From NCBI RefSeq assembly GCF_039543185.1, contig NZ_BAABJG010000013.1, forward strand, positions 38,765-102,764: DNA of 64,000 nt, read 5' to 3'. The notes below the pieces were generated by a model, which made no database searches, was not told the DNA's origin, and saw only the letters and a program-made list of their open reading frames with translations. Origin of the DNA: Paenibacillus_S vulneris. GTDB taxonomy: Bacteria > Bacillota > Bacilli > Paenibacillales > NBRC-103111. Shown one piece after another: positions 27,240-36,340 of this stretch. The position numbers were made by a program, and so were the translations under genes. Positions within the stretch are counted from its first letter, which is position 1, and each line of letters opens with the position of its first letter.

Positions 27240-27637
27240 GTTATTGGCGAACCTCCTTAGCCCATTTTTCTTGCTGCATACATTGACGAATAGCCTAACT
27301 TTTTCACTCCTTTACCCTATCTGAATCCCGCGGCACGGCTCTCATCTCCCTGCTTTCCGCGTAAAGACACAGCCTTGTCCACCGCTCCCCCATTATGCCT
27401 CTCCAGGCATTCACCGGCTATAATCATCTTGTCTGAAGATGGGTGATTATTCAGATGAGCCCGGATTACACGTATATGCTGGTTTTAACCCTTTTGCAAA
27501 ACAGTGCTCTCGAAGGCAGATTGCCTTGCAAACGATAATGCTCCTTACTGGAACAAAATGACCCTACATAGCGAAACCGTGGCTTTGAGCTGATTCAAGT
27601 GCTTTGCGGAAAGCTTGGAAATTCATAAACTTTGTCA
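27240..27637 (-). promoter_or_regulatory. Long leader region of the pectinase gene with hairpins
   Basis: About 400 bases without a gene between the pectinase start and the upstream terminator. Two clear hairpins: ATGCCT-CTCC-AGGCAT (27395-27410) and AATCATCTT/AAGATGGGTGATT (27422-27449 region). The stretch near the gene is purine-rich on the coding strand. I could not match it to a riboswitch class or fix a promoter. Confidence 0.4.
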
Positions 27638-27685
27638 AGAAAAAAAGCCCCTCAAAGGCTCGGCGCCTTCAAGGAGCAATCGTAT
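27638..27685 (-). terminator. Terminator of the solute-binding protein gene
   Basis: On the minus strand GCTCCTTGAAGGC pairs with GCCTTTGAGGGGC (13 pairs with G-U wobbles), followed by seven U (A-run at 27639-27646). Confidence 0.85.
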
Positions 27686-27696
27686 TCATTTAACCT

Positions 27697-29241
27697 TCAG
27701 GGCTTTATGGGTTTCATTTCAGCATATTCTCTATTCAGCTCGTCGATCATTTGATCCCCGCCGCTCTGGCGCCATCTGCCGATTTCGGCAGCGAATCCGC
27801 GCTCATCGATTTTTCCCAAAATAAATTGGTAGGTCGCGTCCGAAATGATCGTCTGCAGCTCGGCTCCTTTTTCCGCCTGTGTCTGTGAGAATAAAACAGT
27901 CGTCGGGTCATTAACCGCCATCTTGGCGTTGTCGTCAATCATGCGCTGAATCTTGTCCTGCATTTCGCTGGTTTCCTCCAGCTTCAAGTACCGGATATCG
28001 AAGGTCCGCAGCGCATTCGCGTAAGGCTCCACTTCCTGCTCCCGCAAGGCTTGCGTATCCGGGAAAATTTTGATCGTCGTCCGGTCCTCATTAAGCTTGT
28101 AGTGACGTCCCTCTATCCCGTAGGTGAGCAGATTGTTCACCTCTTCGGACAACAGGCTGTTGAAAAAGGCGAGGACCTCGCGAAGCTCCGCCTCGTTCTT
28201 GATGCTCGATTTGGGGAACAGGAACAGACCGCCGAAGCCGCTTCCTCCCCATATCCGCTCTCCTTGAGGTCCTTTGATCCGGTTCACGATATCGACCTCG
28301 GCGTCCTTAGTTACCCGTTGAATCCGGTATTGCACGGAGGAAGCCAGTACATTGCTGATCATCATCCCTGCTTCGCCTTTGATAAAGCGATCCTCCTGCT
28401 GTACCTTGCTCGTCACGGTGAAGTCGGGGTTCATCAGCTTCTCGTCATACAATCTCTTCATAAATTTCATCGCCGCCGTATATTCCGGTGTCATAAAATC
28501 CGGGGTCAGCTTGCCGGCCACAAGCCCCCAGCTGTTAGGTGCGCCGAAGTAGGAAGCGATGTTTTTGAAGGCGCCATACACAAGATCATTGCGGTCGATC
28601 AAGCCATAGGTATCCTGTTTACCGTTGCCGTCCGGATCGCGGTAAGTGAAGGCCTGAAGCACCTCATATAAGTCCTCGATGCTCCTTGGCTCCTGCAGGC
28701 CCAGCCGATTCAGCCAATCCTTGCGGAATTGTATTCCCTGTCTCGATTGCGGCCGCTCCCAATATATACCGTAGGTTTTCCCGAAAAAAGACGCATTGCT
28801 CATAATCGTCGGATTGATGTACCTGCTGATCAGCGGATAATCCTTCAAATAAGGGCCGATCTCCCAAAACTGGCCCGATCGGATTCCGTTGACGACAGAA
28901 GGCTGCTTCACGTCGACCGCCTTGATCTGCACCACCTTGGGAAGCGTTCCGGTAGCGATGGCAGCCACCATTTTGTCGGAGTAAATCGTATCCGGCACCC
29001 AGGATATCGCCAGCTTCGTATTCGTCATGGATTCAAGCCCACGAAGGATCGTATCCTGTGGAGGATCATCCTGGTTCAGTATTAGCATGAAGCTGATATC
29101 TGCATTGGCGGTTCTGTTCCCGCTTGCCTTCTGGCTATCGACCTTTGGCGATGCCTGCAATGAACAGCCCGCTGTAGAGACGGCAAGCATCAAAATCATG
29201 CCAAGCTTCCAAAGGGTTGTGCTTCTCCGTTTGTTCCACAT
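27697..29241 (-). CDS. Extracellular solute-binding lipoprotein (carbohydrate ABC type)
   Basis: A 514-residue family 1 type binding protein as found in many copies in Paenibacillus. Lipobox STAGC (Cys26) follows a signal peptide; the mature part has the two-lobe fold marks NDLVYGAFKNIASYFGAPN-style core, KDWLDRLGL-like segment (RKDWLNRLGLQEP) and FLFPKSS. Such proteins bind mono- or oligosaccharides (LplA/YtcQ-like). It lies 14 bases after the membrane AraC regulator, so the two are one operon; the pectinase downstream suggests, but does not prove, a pectin-derived oligosaccharide as ligand. No permease or ATPase genes accompany it here, so it must share them or act in sensing. Confidence 0.9.
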   Translation of the reverse strand: MWNKRRSTTLWKLGMILMLAVSTAGCSLQASPKVDSQKASGNRTANADISFMLILNQDDPPQDTILRGLESMTNTKLAISWVPDTIYSDKMVAAIATGTLPKVVQIKAVDVKQPSVVNGIRSGQFWEIGPYLKDYPLISRYINPTIMSNASFFGKTYGIYWERPQSRQGIQFRKDWLNRLGLQEPRSIEDLYEVLQAFTYRDPDGNGKQDTYGLIDRNDLVYGAFKNIASYFGAPNSWGLVAGKLTPDFMTPEYTAAMKFMKRLYDEKLMNPDFTVTSKVQQEDRFIKGEAGMMISNVLASSVQYRIQRVTKDAEVDIVNRIKGPQGERIWGGSGFGGLFLFPKSSIKNEAELREVLAFFNSLLSEEVNNLLTYGIEGRHYKLNEDRTTIKIFPDTQALREQEVEPYANALRTFDIRYLKLEETSEMQDKIQRMIDDNAKMAVNDPTTVLFSQTQAEKGAELQTIISDATYQFILGKIDERGFAAEIGRWRQSGGDQMIDELNREYAEMKPIKP

Positions 29242-29255
29242 GGCTATCCCTCCAT

Positions 29256-31616
29256 CTATGCAGAACCACTTGCCTTGCCGTTATTCTGGCGTCCCAGTTC
29301 CCGGAATTTCCCCGGGCTGCAGCCCTCTGTTTTACGGAACGAGCGAATGAAGTTCTGAGAATTGTTGTAGCGCAGCCGCTCGGCGATTTCTTTGATCGGC
29401 ATGTCAGTCTCCATAAGCCATTTGAGCGCCATTTGATGGCGGTACTGTGCCAAATAAGCGCTGAACGATACCTCCATGCTTTTACGGAAAAGAGCTGCCA
29501 AATAGCTTGCATTATAGTGCAGGCGGTCCGCGCAGGTATCGATCGTAATATCTGTATCGAATTCCTCATGGACCATTTGCACCATCTGTTTGGATAAGGA
29601 AAGATGCCTTGCTTCCGTCTGTCCCTCAATTCCGTTCATGACGGGGTCGATGATGTGATCCATAAACCATGCCGCGCCGGACTCCGTTAGATTCAAGTGA
29701 AACAATTCGTCGAACAGCGCCTGCTGCCGCTGCATCGGAATGGCTTGACCCGTTACGCCGTTGGCAAGACCGAGTGTATTCATCAGCAAGCGCACGGCAT
29801 TAAACTGCATATCGTAAATATTGGGGTTATTTTGGCTAATTTCGTAAAGCAGCTGCCGTAAGAGCTTACCGGCCCGCTCCCTATCCACAAGCTTGACCGC
29901 ATCAAACAGCTCCGATTGCAGCGCAAAAGGATAAGAATAATGGAGGACATGGTCTTCGCCTAAATCACCGAAGTAGCCGATGCCTTCATCGCCTAGGAAT
30001 GCATGTCTCTTAGAGGCCTCAACCGCTTCTTCATAGGCACGGGGAAGCTCCGGCAGCCGCTGGTACGGAACACTGATTCCGATATGAACCTTCAAGTCGA
30101 GCACCCGGGCCGCGGTTTGCTGTATAAGTCTCGCAGCCGCATAAGCCTCGGATATCATCGATTCCTTCGCTTCCGAGCCGCCGGTCAGAACCGTCGTTTG
30201 CGTTCTGCCCAGCACAATGGGATGCAGTCTGCGGTCTGCGGCAAGGAGCTCACCGACCATGTTATTGACGGCAAATAACAGCAAATCAATATCTTTTTCG
30301 GCAAATCGGGTATTCTCCAGACTGCCGATCTGCAGCGCGAGCACACAAAATCGTGAAAAGTTCTGCCGCATCCCAAGGCTCTCCATCCGTTCGACAATCT
30401 CGCCTTCCTTCATGCCGAACAGGAACAGCTTGACCATCAAAAACGTACGCAGCAGCTCGGTCTGCCCCTCCAGCCTGCTCTCCAGCCGCTTTTTCGTATC
30501 GAATAAAGTCTGAACCTGCTCTCCTATCACTTGAATTTCATCCAACGGCTTCCTGGAGGGGGACATTCCCATCTGGGACATCACTTCCTTGTAGATTTGA
30601 GCGATCGGCTGGTACAACCGCTTCGTCCACAATAGGATGGCCGCAATAGACAGCAAAAGCAGGATAAGGCAAATCGATAGAGTAAACCACCCGATGTCGC
30701 GGGAGGATCGGGTTAATTGATCGAGCGTAACGACGGATACATAGGTCCATCCGTTATAGTCCGATTTGCGGTAGGTAACGGCAAACGATTGGCGGTCCAT
30801 GTTCAGGGTATACTGCCCGGTACGATCTCCCGGCAGCTGCCGGACCGATTGATGAAGCATCTCGTCCAAACCGTCCAAGGTCACGCCCTTATGGACAAAC
30901 AACTGTCCATCCTGATCAAACAGCAGCACGGCCTCATGCTCCGCATTCACCGAAATCAGCTGGCTTAAGCTGCAGGCCGGAATTTGAATCATGGCGGTTC
31001 CGAGGCTCCGGTAAGCCGTGAGCGGGAGCTTCTTCAGCAGGTTGACATATGTCTGACATCGATTTGCAGAGGTTGGTTGGGTAACGCTTTCATTTTGACT
31101 GCCGGACGGCATGCTGGCTTCCTGGGCCCCCGTTGCCGCTTTTGACTCGCCAATGGCCCAAACCGAAGGTGCAGCCGGGTCCGGCATCGCCGATGCATTT
31201 CCTTTGATCCATGCATCCAGCCGGTACAAACCGTCATTTTTAATAAGCCAATTGCCGGCGGTACTCCAAATTTGAATATCATCTATCCCGGTATCGAGGC
31301 GCTGGAGGCTGCTAAGCTCAGTTTTCACCTGGGTATAGAGCTGGAATTGATCCGGGCTAAGCGGTTCATTGAGCGCGGTTTGAATAATTTTAGAGCCCAG
31401 AAAGTGGGTTGTCGCCTGATCGGCTACCTTCAAGGAGTGTTCCACGTTCATCTGCGTTTGCTGCAGACTGAGCGCCGTTTCTTTCTTCGTCTTCTCCAGC
31501 ACGACGCCGGAGGATTTGGCATAGGAAAATAAACCAAGCAGCACAACAGGCAGCGTGGCCGTAATAAAGCATAACCATACCCATCTCACATAATAACGGT
31601 TCGGCTGTTTCTTCAT
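29256..31616 (-). CDS. Membrane-anchored AraC family sensor-regulator (YesS-like)
   Basis: About 786 residues. A first membrane helix (WLCFITATLPVVLLGLFSY), an extracytoplasmic sensor of about 250 residues, a second helix (WFTLSICLILLLLSIAAILLW, near residue 305), a linker with GGDEF-remnant-like features (VHIGISVPYQRLPELPRAYEEAVEAS) and a C-terminal AraC DNA-binding domain (ITIDTCADRLHYNASYLAALFRKS, PIKEIAERLRYNNSQNFIRSFRKTEG). This is the one-component YesS layout regulating plant-polysaccharide genes in Bacillus. I took ATG 31616 (MKKQPNRYY); ATG 31661 is also possible. The longest frame (31811) would start upstream of the likely -10 element. Probable activator of the lipoprotein and perhaps the pectinase. 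Confidence 0.88.
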   Translation of the reverse strand: MKKQPNRYYVRWVWLCFITATLPVVLLGLFSYAKSSGVVLEKTKKETALSLQQTQMNVEHSLKVADQATTHFLGSKIIQTALNEPLSPDQFQLYTQVKTELSSLQRLDTGIDDIQIWSTAGNWLIKNDGLYRLDAWIKGNASAMPDPAAPSVWAIGESKAATGAQEASMPSGSQNESVTQPTSANRCQTYVNLLKKLPLTAYRSLGTAMIQIPACSLSQLISVNAEHEAVLLFDQDGQLFVHKGVTLDGLDEMLHQSVRQLPGDRTGQYTLNMDRQSFAVTYRKSDYNGWTYVSVVTLDQLTRSSRDIGWFTLSICLILLLLSIAAILLWTKRLYQPIAQIYKEVMSQMGMSPSRKPLDEIQVIGEQVQTLFDTKKRLESRLEGQTELLRTFLMVKLFLFGMKEGEIVERMESLGMRQNFSRFCVLALQIGSLENTRFAEKDIDLLLFAVNNMVGELLAADRRLHPIVLGRTQTTVLTGGSEAKESMISEAYAAARLIQQTAARVLDLKVHIGISVPYQRLPELPRAYEEAVEASKRHAFLGDEGIGYFGDLGEDHVLHYSYPFALQSELFDAVKLVDRERAGKLLRQLLYEISQNNPNIYDMQFNAVRLLMNTLGLANGVTGQAIPMQRQQALFDELFHLNLTESGAAWFMDHIIDPVMNGIEGQTEARHLSLSKQMVQMVHEEFDTDITIDTCADRLHYNASYLAALFRKSMEVSFSAYLAQYRHQMALKWLMETDMPIKEIAERLRYNNSQNFIRSFRKTEGCSPGKFRELGRQNNGKASGSA

Positions 31617-31680
31617 CTCTTGTGCGTTCACCCTTGTCTTGTTCAACCGTTGGAAGCGCATTCTAACGCTTGTTGACCCT

Positions 31681-31708
31681 ATTGTAACATAAGGCTGAAG
31701 GGTCAAGA
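31681..31708 (-). promoter_or_regulatory. Possible promoter of the AraC sensor-regulator
   Basis: On the minus strand TCTTGA, a 16-base spacer and TACAAT (31681-31686). Good -10, weak -35. Its position argues against starts upstream of 31661. Confidence 0.35.
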
Positions 31709-31895
31709 AGAACGCATTTTGCCAAGATATAGACCAAAATGGTGGTCGAGCATATATTTTCGTGCTATACCGTGCGAGCCTTGCCCCCATCCTACATACG
31801 ATAGCCTGCATGGATCGAGCAGCGGCACGTCTAACGATTCTCTTACCTTATGCCGATAACTTAAATAACAATAGGACAAAAGGAGGATCAATCAA

Positions 31896-32597
31896 ATGAA
31901 AATAAGCGGATTGTCCAACAGTACAACGAAGTATGCTCAACCCGCTGCAGCTGCTAATAGTAACTCGACCCAATCGTTGATTAATGCTCTGCAAAAGCAA
32001 AAAACACAGCTTCAAGATCAGGTGAAGCAAGTCCAGCAAAGCAAGATGTCCACCGAAATGAAACAAAATAAGATAAAAGAGCTTGATGACCAGATCAAGG
32101 CGCTGGATAAGCAAATCGCAGATGCAATAGCCAAAAAAAGAACGGAAGAACAGCAAAAGGCTTCCGAAGCGCAATCCAATGACCAAGACGATGAAGAGGA
32201 TGCCCAGGTCTTGAACGAAAAAGTCGTGACAGGTCTCGTCTCTGCGACAAACTCTATGAAGAAAGGCGACGCCGCCTTCACCGTATACAAGAAGGAAGCG
32301 GCCAAGGTCATTCATCCCGATATTAATAAAATGGAAAGAGCTTTATCCTACGCGATGCCCGAATATCAAAAAGCTTTACAGAGCAGCAAGCTGGTAGAAG
32401 AGGGATTGCAGGAAAGCAAGGCTCTGTCCTCCAAAGAGGATGAGAACGATAAACGGGTACAAGATACAGAAAAACTCTCTTCCGAGCCTGGTTTAACTCA
32501 GGAACAAGAAGCTGACGGCAGCTTTGGACTAAGCGAAGAGGAGATGCTGAAGGATCAGAAAGAGGATCAGAGAAAGCGAATCGATATCAGAATATAA
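31896..32597 (+). CDS. FlxA-like coiled-coil protein
   Basis: A 233-residue hydrophilic protein without signal peptide. Residues about 28-75 are a heptad-rich coiled coil (QKTQLQDQVKQVQQSK, NKIKELDDQIKALDKQIADA) typical of the FlxA-like family, named after a flagellar-regulon gene of E. coli and of unknown function. The rest is Glu/Lys/Gln-rich with a conserved-looking middle (HPDINKMERALSYAMPEYQKAL). The N-terminus MKISGLSNST resembles flagellin-system proteins. Strong AAAGGAGGA ribosome site. Divergent from the AraC regulator with its own promoter region; no other flagellar genes in the window. Confidence 0.7.
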   Translation: MKISGLSNSTTKYAQPAAAANSNSTQSLINALQKQKTQLQDQVKQVQQSKMSTEMKQNKIKELDDQIKALDKQIADAIAKKRTEEQQKASEAQSNDQDDEEDAQVLNEKVVTGLVSATNSMKKGDAAFTVYKKEAAKVIHPDINKMERALSYAMPEYQKALQSSKLVEEGLQESKALSSKEDENDKRVQDTEKLSSEPGLTQEQEADGSFGLSEEEMLKDQKEDQRKRIDIRI

Positions 32598-32618
32598 CCC
32601 GATGCAGCGGCAGTTGGG

Positions 32619-33356
32619 CTAGAAGTAAGCCTCTATTCTTCCGCGCATAGCTTCCTGATGTTCAGCAAACTGCTTGTGCCTATGCCCGTTGGCACCTGAA
32701 GGATGCGGGAATCCCCATAAGCATTGCGCTCCCTTCAGCTTCCCTTCGTTCACGAGGAGCTGCAGCACCTCCTCTACCCGTTTGCCCAATGGGATTACGA
32801 GCGCACGATTCATGATGTCCAGCTCCTCCCGTATTGAGGATAGCGCGTGATTTCTAAGAAATTCATTGGACATCAGGTCAGGGCGCGTGCCGCTGTAATT
32901 ATTCCTATCTGTGAACACCGGATAGCGCAGCAAAGCAGTAGAATGAAGCAGCTCCTGATGCTCTTGGAACAAGGATTCGCAAGAGGGGATTTGCAAATGA
33001 TGATGCAGCCCAAGAGCATCCAGCATACGGATGAGCTCACTTCGCATAGTGCCCGCGAACCTTGCCGCATCCTTCGCTCTCTTGCATATTTCTGCATCCG
33101 GCAGCCCTTCCTCCAAGCCGATTCTAGCCTCTTGAATAGCGATTCGCATTTGTGCCCAGCCAGGCGTTAGCCCGACAATGGCCACTGCGGCCGAAGGAGT
33201 CCTGTATTCATTATGAGGTGCATAGTACATTTCCAGCTTCCCATCCCGGTCTACTAGAAATTCCTCTGTCAGAAGCTCCTCCTTGGTAAGTACCGTGTCC
33301 TTGGGAAGGGATAATATCGCTTGTTTGTAACGCTGCAGTTGAGTTGGAAAAGGCAT
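32619..33356 (-). CDS. Uracil-DNA-glycosylase-superfamily-like protein
   Basis: A 245-residue soluble protein. Two features recall the UDG fold: an early VAIVGLTPGWAQMR turn in the place of the GxxPG active-site motif, and a late WGFPHPSGANGHR in the place of the HPS loop that enters the DNA. Between them lie helical segments and VIPLGKRVEEVL, as in UDG strand four. Sequence distance from characterised glycosylases is large, so base-excision activity is only a suggestion. GAGGAAAA precedes the ATG. Stands alone, convergent with the FlxA-like gene. Confidence 0.55.
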   Translation of the reverse strand: MPFPTQLQRYKQAILSLPKDTVLTKEELLTEEFLVDRDGKLEMYYAPHNEYRTPSAAVAIVGLTPGWAQMRIAIQEARIGLEEGLPDAEICKRAKDAARFAGTMRSELIRMLDALGLHHHLQIPSCESLFQEHQELLHSTALLRYPVFTDRNNYSGTRPDLMSNEFLRNHALSSIREELDIMNRALVIPLGKRVEEVLQLLVNEGKLKGAQCLWGFPHPSGANGHRHKQFAEHQEAMRGRIEAYF

Positions 33357-33477
33357 GGGGTTTTCCTCGTTTAGTTGTATATTTTGTACCGTAAGACGGA
33401 TTACCTTTTGCAGGTTCTTCTTCAGGCATGCTTCAAGCTATATAGGCTTCTCGACAAACAAGATGAACCAGCTCATG

Positions 33478-33816
33478 CTAATCCATCTTGAGTATCTCCG
33501 ATTCATAGGCTTGGAATGCGTTCTCCATGCCCATAATGACATCTTTAATTTTCATATAGCCTTTGGTATACGGCTCCGAATCCCGAATTTCTTCCCACAT
33601 ATAGTGATATTGGGCCATATCGTCCGTTTCGCAGATAACGAAATCCGTATAATCTTTTCCCGGCAGCGCCTCCGCGTCGCAAAAACGAACTTTAACGTGA
33701 GCGCTGTAGGTCTGAATAATTTCCTGCAGCTTCCCGGCATAGCTTCTGCGTTCCTCCCGGGGCAAAGCCAGCCACGACGGGTAAAATTCCAGCAAAACAA
33801 TCAACACATATCTCAT
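33478..33816 (-). CDS. Darcynin-like protein
   Basis: A 112-residue ferredoxin-like fold protein: MRYVLIVLLEFYPSWLAL, LPREERRSYAGKLQEI, then FCDAEALPGKDYTDFVICET and a C-terminal MGMENAFQAYE. This closely follows the pattern of darcynin (a small domain of unknown function, dimeric alpha+beta barrel class). Lies about 80 bases after the Crp/Fnr regulator on the same strand and may be its target; the pairing is inference. Confidence 0.65.
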   Translation of the reverse strand: MRYVLIVLLEFYPSWLALPREERRSYAGKLQEIIQTYSAHVKVRFCDAEALPGKDYTDFVICETDDMAQYHYMWEEIRDSEPYTKGYMKIKDVIMGMENAFQAYESEILKMD

Positions 33817-33893
33817 ATCCGTATCCCTCTTTGCTACTATAGATTGATACCCTTATTGTAACCCGCTCCTGCCATGGTCCGCATTAACATAGG

Positions 33894-34475
33894 TTAATGT
33901 GGCTCGTTGTGAAGCAAGCGGCTCAGCGAGACGGGAGATATGCCAATGTACGAGGCGATATGATACTGCGCAATCCGCTTTTCCAAGCCGGGATACTTGA
34001 GAAGAAACGCATCATAGCGTTCCTTTGCAGACAAATATAATAATTGGCGTTCGCGCTCTTCCTTCCGGATGTACAGCCTCTCTACACTCTTTCGCACGAA
34101 CCGTTCCCACCTATGGCTAGTCTCCATAAGCTCATTCAGCACATCATACGATATTTCAATGACAACCGAATCCTCCATGGCCTCGATTGTATAAGGCGAC
34201 GGCGCTCCTGTTACCATGGCCGCGTAGGAGGTCGCATAATCCTGCTCCAGCGTAAAAGCGACATTATATTCCCTTCCATCAGCCAAAGTGTAAAATAACC
34301 GGAACAAGCCTTCCGAGCAAAAATATGCATGCTGTACATGCTGTCCGGACTCTATAAGACGGGCTCCTTGCTTCACATGCCGCACCCTTGTCCGTTCAAC
34401 GAATGGCTTCCATTCTTCCTCAGAGATCGATGCCTGCCGGACCCGGTTTTCCAGTGCACGATAATATGAGTACAT
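33894..34475 (-). CDS. Crp/Fnr family transcriptional regulator
   Basis: About 193 residues: N-terminal cyclic-nucleotide-binding-type beta roll (VKQGARLIESGQHVQHAYFCSEGLFRLFY, EDSVVIEISYDVLNEL), dimer helix, and a short C-terminal winged helix (IAQYHIASYIGISPVSLSRLL). No Cys cluster for an Fe-S centre. Start at ATG 34475, because the preceding in-frame codons ATGATGGAGGAGGAG are themselves the ribosome binding site (GGAGGAG). Signal unknown. May control the darcynin-like gene downstream. Confidence 0.88.
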   Translation of the reverse strand: MYSYYRALENRVRQASISEEEWKPFVERTRVRHVKQGARLIESGQHVQHAYFCSEGLFRLFYTLADGREYNVAFTLEQDYATSYAAMVTGAPSPYTIEAMEDSVVIEISYDVLNELMETSHRWERFVRKSVERLYIRKEERERQLLYLSAKERYDAFLLKYPGLEKRIAQYHIASYIGISPVSLSRLLHNEPH

Positions 34476-34550
34476 AGGCTCCTCCTCCATCATGATGCGT
34501 ACATCCCTACCAGCTTACTTCAAAACCGGCGGCGCGTCATTAGGGCGACG

Positions 34551-34615
34551 AAAAAAGCACCTCCAGCAACGGCTGTGTGTCATCCAAAGGATACACCAGC
34601 CCTGGAAGATGCTTT
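34551..34615 (-). terminator. Terminator after BlaI-BlaR1 pair 1
   Basis: On the minus strand AAGCATCTTCCAG pairs with CTGGAGGTGCTT, then TTTTTT. It lies 120 bases beyond the annotated BlaR1 stop, which fits a longer original coding region (see findings). Confidence 0.75.
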
Positions 34616-34732
34616 ATGCGTAAGCATTTCTTGAACTCTATGGGGGTTACGCGGGTCCAGCTTAAAGCGATAGGATTCGATTCGCTCGGTTTCACTTGGT
34701 AGGAGGTCTGAGGCTCTTCCTCCGGCCTCAGC

Positions 34733-36280
34733 TTACTGTTCGGCTTGTGCAGAAGGAACTAGCCGCGGTTCAGCACCTTCCGTACTCGGCACAGCCGATG
34801 GTTGACGGTTGGACGTATCATTGGAAGCTGCTGGCGCCGGGCTTACTGCCGCCGGCTTTCTTGATGCGTCACTCTGCTCTCCTACCTGCACTCTCACAGC
34901 AGGTGCCGGCTGCGGCTTGGCGCTCGACTCCCTTGGAGCCGGCTTGACCGCCGACGGCTGGCTCGATGAATTATCCGCGCCCGCTGCTCGCAGCTCGGAG
35001 GGAGGTACCGGCTGCGGCTTATCATTAGAAGATGATGGCACTCCCCCCGATGGGGATGACGCTTTGGAAGCATCATCAAAAAATACCTGCTTCGGCTCGG
35101 AAGCTTCCTGCTGCTTCGATGTGCTTTCCGGAGTGGTCGATGGCTGCTCTGCAGAAGTTTGCTGCTTTGTTGTATCATCCGCTGTCTGCGACTTTTGCAC
35201 GTCCGAGCCGGACTCCGTCGGTGTTTTTTCAGTGATGGAGACCGGCGAATTCACGGTCTGCGCAGCCCCCGAATTGACCTTGGGATTGGTTAAGGTGCAT
35301 CCGCTTATAAAGACCACAGTCGCAATGCCAAGGAATGACCAGCGGTATGAATTCGATTTAAAGTTCTTGATCATTATGATTCTCCTCTGCAATTGAGTTT
35401 TATTTCCCGTAAGATGGACATTTCCAACTACTCGGACAGGCTGAGATAAGCTTTCCAGCAATTGGATAAGTGTATGCCCATAGTTCTGACGCTCATCCGG
35501 AGCGAGGAAGCTAAGCGCAAGAGCATCGCTGGCAATTTCCTGGTCCTCTCTCATTCGGCGGTAGGCGTACCACAGAACCGGATTAAACCAGTGAAGGATC
35601 AGCAGAGCATGCATGATCCCGTTGACTCTGATGTCGTTTCGTTTGCTGTGTGCCAGCTCATGCAGGAATACATGCCTCAGTTGATCGTCAGTCAGTGTAT
35701 CGGTAATCTGCTGAGGCATAATCAATTGGGGCCGAACAAATCCGTAAAGGGTCGGCGAACCTACATGTCTGGATTCAACAAGAGCAATGGCTTGATGGAC
35801 GGACATCCTTTGCTTGCATTGCCGGAATATCTCCAGCACCCTTTCATCCGTTACGGGAATCGTCCCCTGCCTCATCCTCCGGGCAAATCTTCTGTTTACC
35901 TGAACGGTATGCATTCCGAACAAGCCGACGCCCATCAGCCATATCATAACCCCTATTTGCCGGTAAACCGGCGAGGACGGCGGTTCCGATGCATCCGTTC
36001 TCGACGCCGCTTCTTCCGCATTCATAGGCGAATCCGAAGAAACGGAGACTGGATAGCCGATCCAGTTATAAATACTGAGTTCACTCTCCGGACCCCATGG
36101 CAATGCCAGCCGCACAATGACCAACAGCCACATCAAGTATTGCCATCTTGGCTTGAGCCGATGCCGCAGCATGCGCTGGAAGAGAATAATCAGAATTACC
36201 AGCACAACGGCCATGACAGAGACAGAGCAAATCCAATCGAAGAGATTCACCAGATAGTCTAGTAACCGATTCACATTCAC
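34733..36280 (-). CDS. BlaR1/MecR1-type M56 metallopeptidase sensor (pair 1)
   Basis: A 515-residue membrane sensor-protease. Membrane helices near 20-37, 45-62 and 108-126; zinc-peptidase motif HELAH (207-211) with the third ligand region EDQEIASD (246-253); a further hydrophobic segment with lipobox-like SGCTL near 315; then about 190 residues of Ser/Pro/Gln/Lys-rich low complexity with no penicillin-binding fold. BlaR1 proteins sense an envelope signal and cleave a BlaI repressor. Follows BlaI by about 60 bases. The replaced C-terminal sensor means the signal is probably not a beta-lactam. An open frame continues after the stop in another phase, suggesting a frameshift near the end. Confidence 0.88.
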   Translation of the reverse strand: MNVNRLLDYLVNLFDWICSVSVMAVVLVILIILFQRMLRHRLKPRWQYLMWLLVIVRLALPWGPESELSIYNWIGYPVSVSSDSPMNAEEAASRTDASEPPSSPVYRQIGVMIWLMGVGLFGMHTVQVNRRFARRMRQGTIPVTDERVLEIFRQCKQRMSVHQAIALVESRHVGSPTLYGFVRPQLIMPQQITDTLTDDQLRHVFLHELAHSKRNDIRVNGIMHALLILHWFNPVLWYAYRRMREDQEIASDALALSFLAPDERQNYGHTLIQLLESLSQPVRVVGNVHLTGNKTQLQRRIIMIKNFKSNSYRWSFLGIATVVFISGCTLTNPKVNSGAAQTVNSPVSITEKTPTESGSDVQKSQTADDTTKQQTSAEQPSTTPESTSKQQEASEPKQVFFDDASKASSPSGGVPSSSNDKPQPVPPSELRAAGADNSSSQPSAVKPAPRESSAKPQPAPAVRVQVGEQSDASRKPAAVSPAPAASNDTSNRQPSAVPSTEGAEPRLVPSAQAEQ

Positions 36281-36340
36281 CCTACCCTTTCGTTAATCGA
36301 TCCATAGGGCAAGAGCCCGTAAGGCGGTAACCATAAGTAT

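Noticed and set aside
31616..31811. Upstream extension of the AraC sensor-regulator to 31811.
   Set aside because: It would cross the likely -10 element (31681-31686), has no ribosome site, and the extra residues do not resemble the family.
34809..35396. 195-codon plus-strand frame opposite BlaR1 pair 1.
   Set aside because: Antisense to the low-complexity tail of BlaR1; its Cys/Ala/Gly-rich repeats mirror the Ser/Pro/Gln codons.
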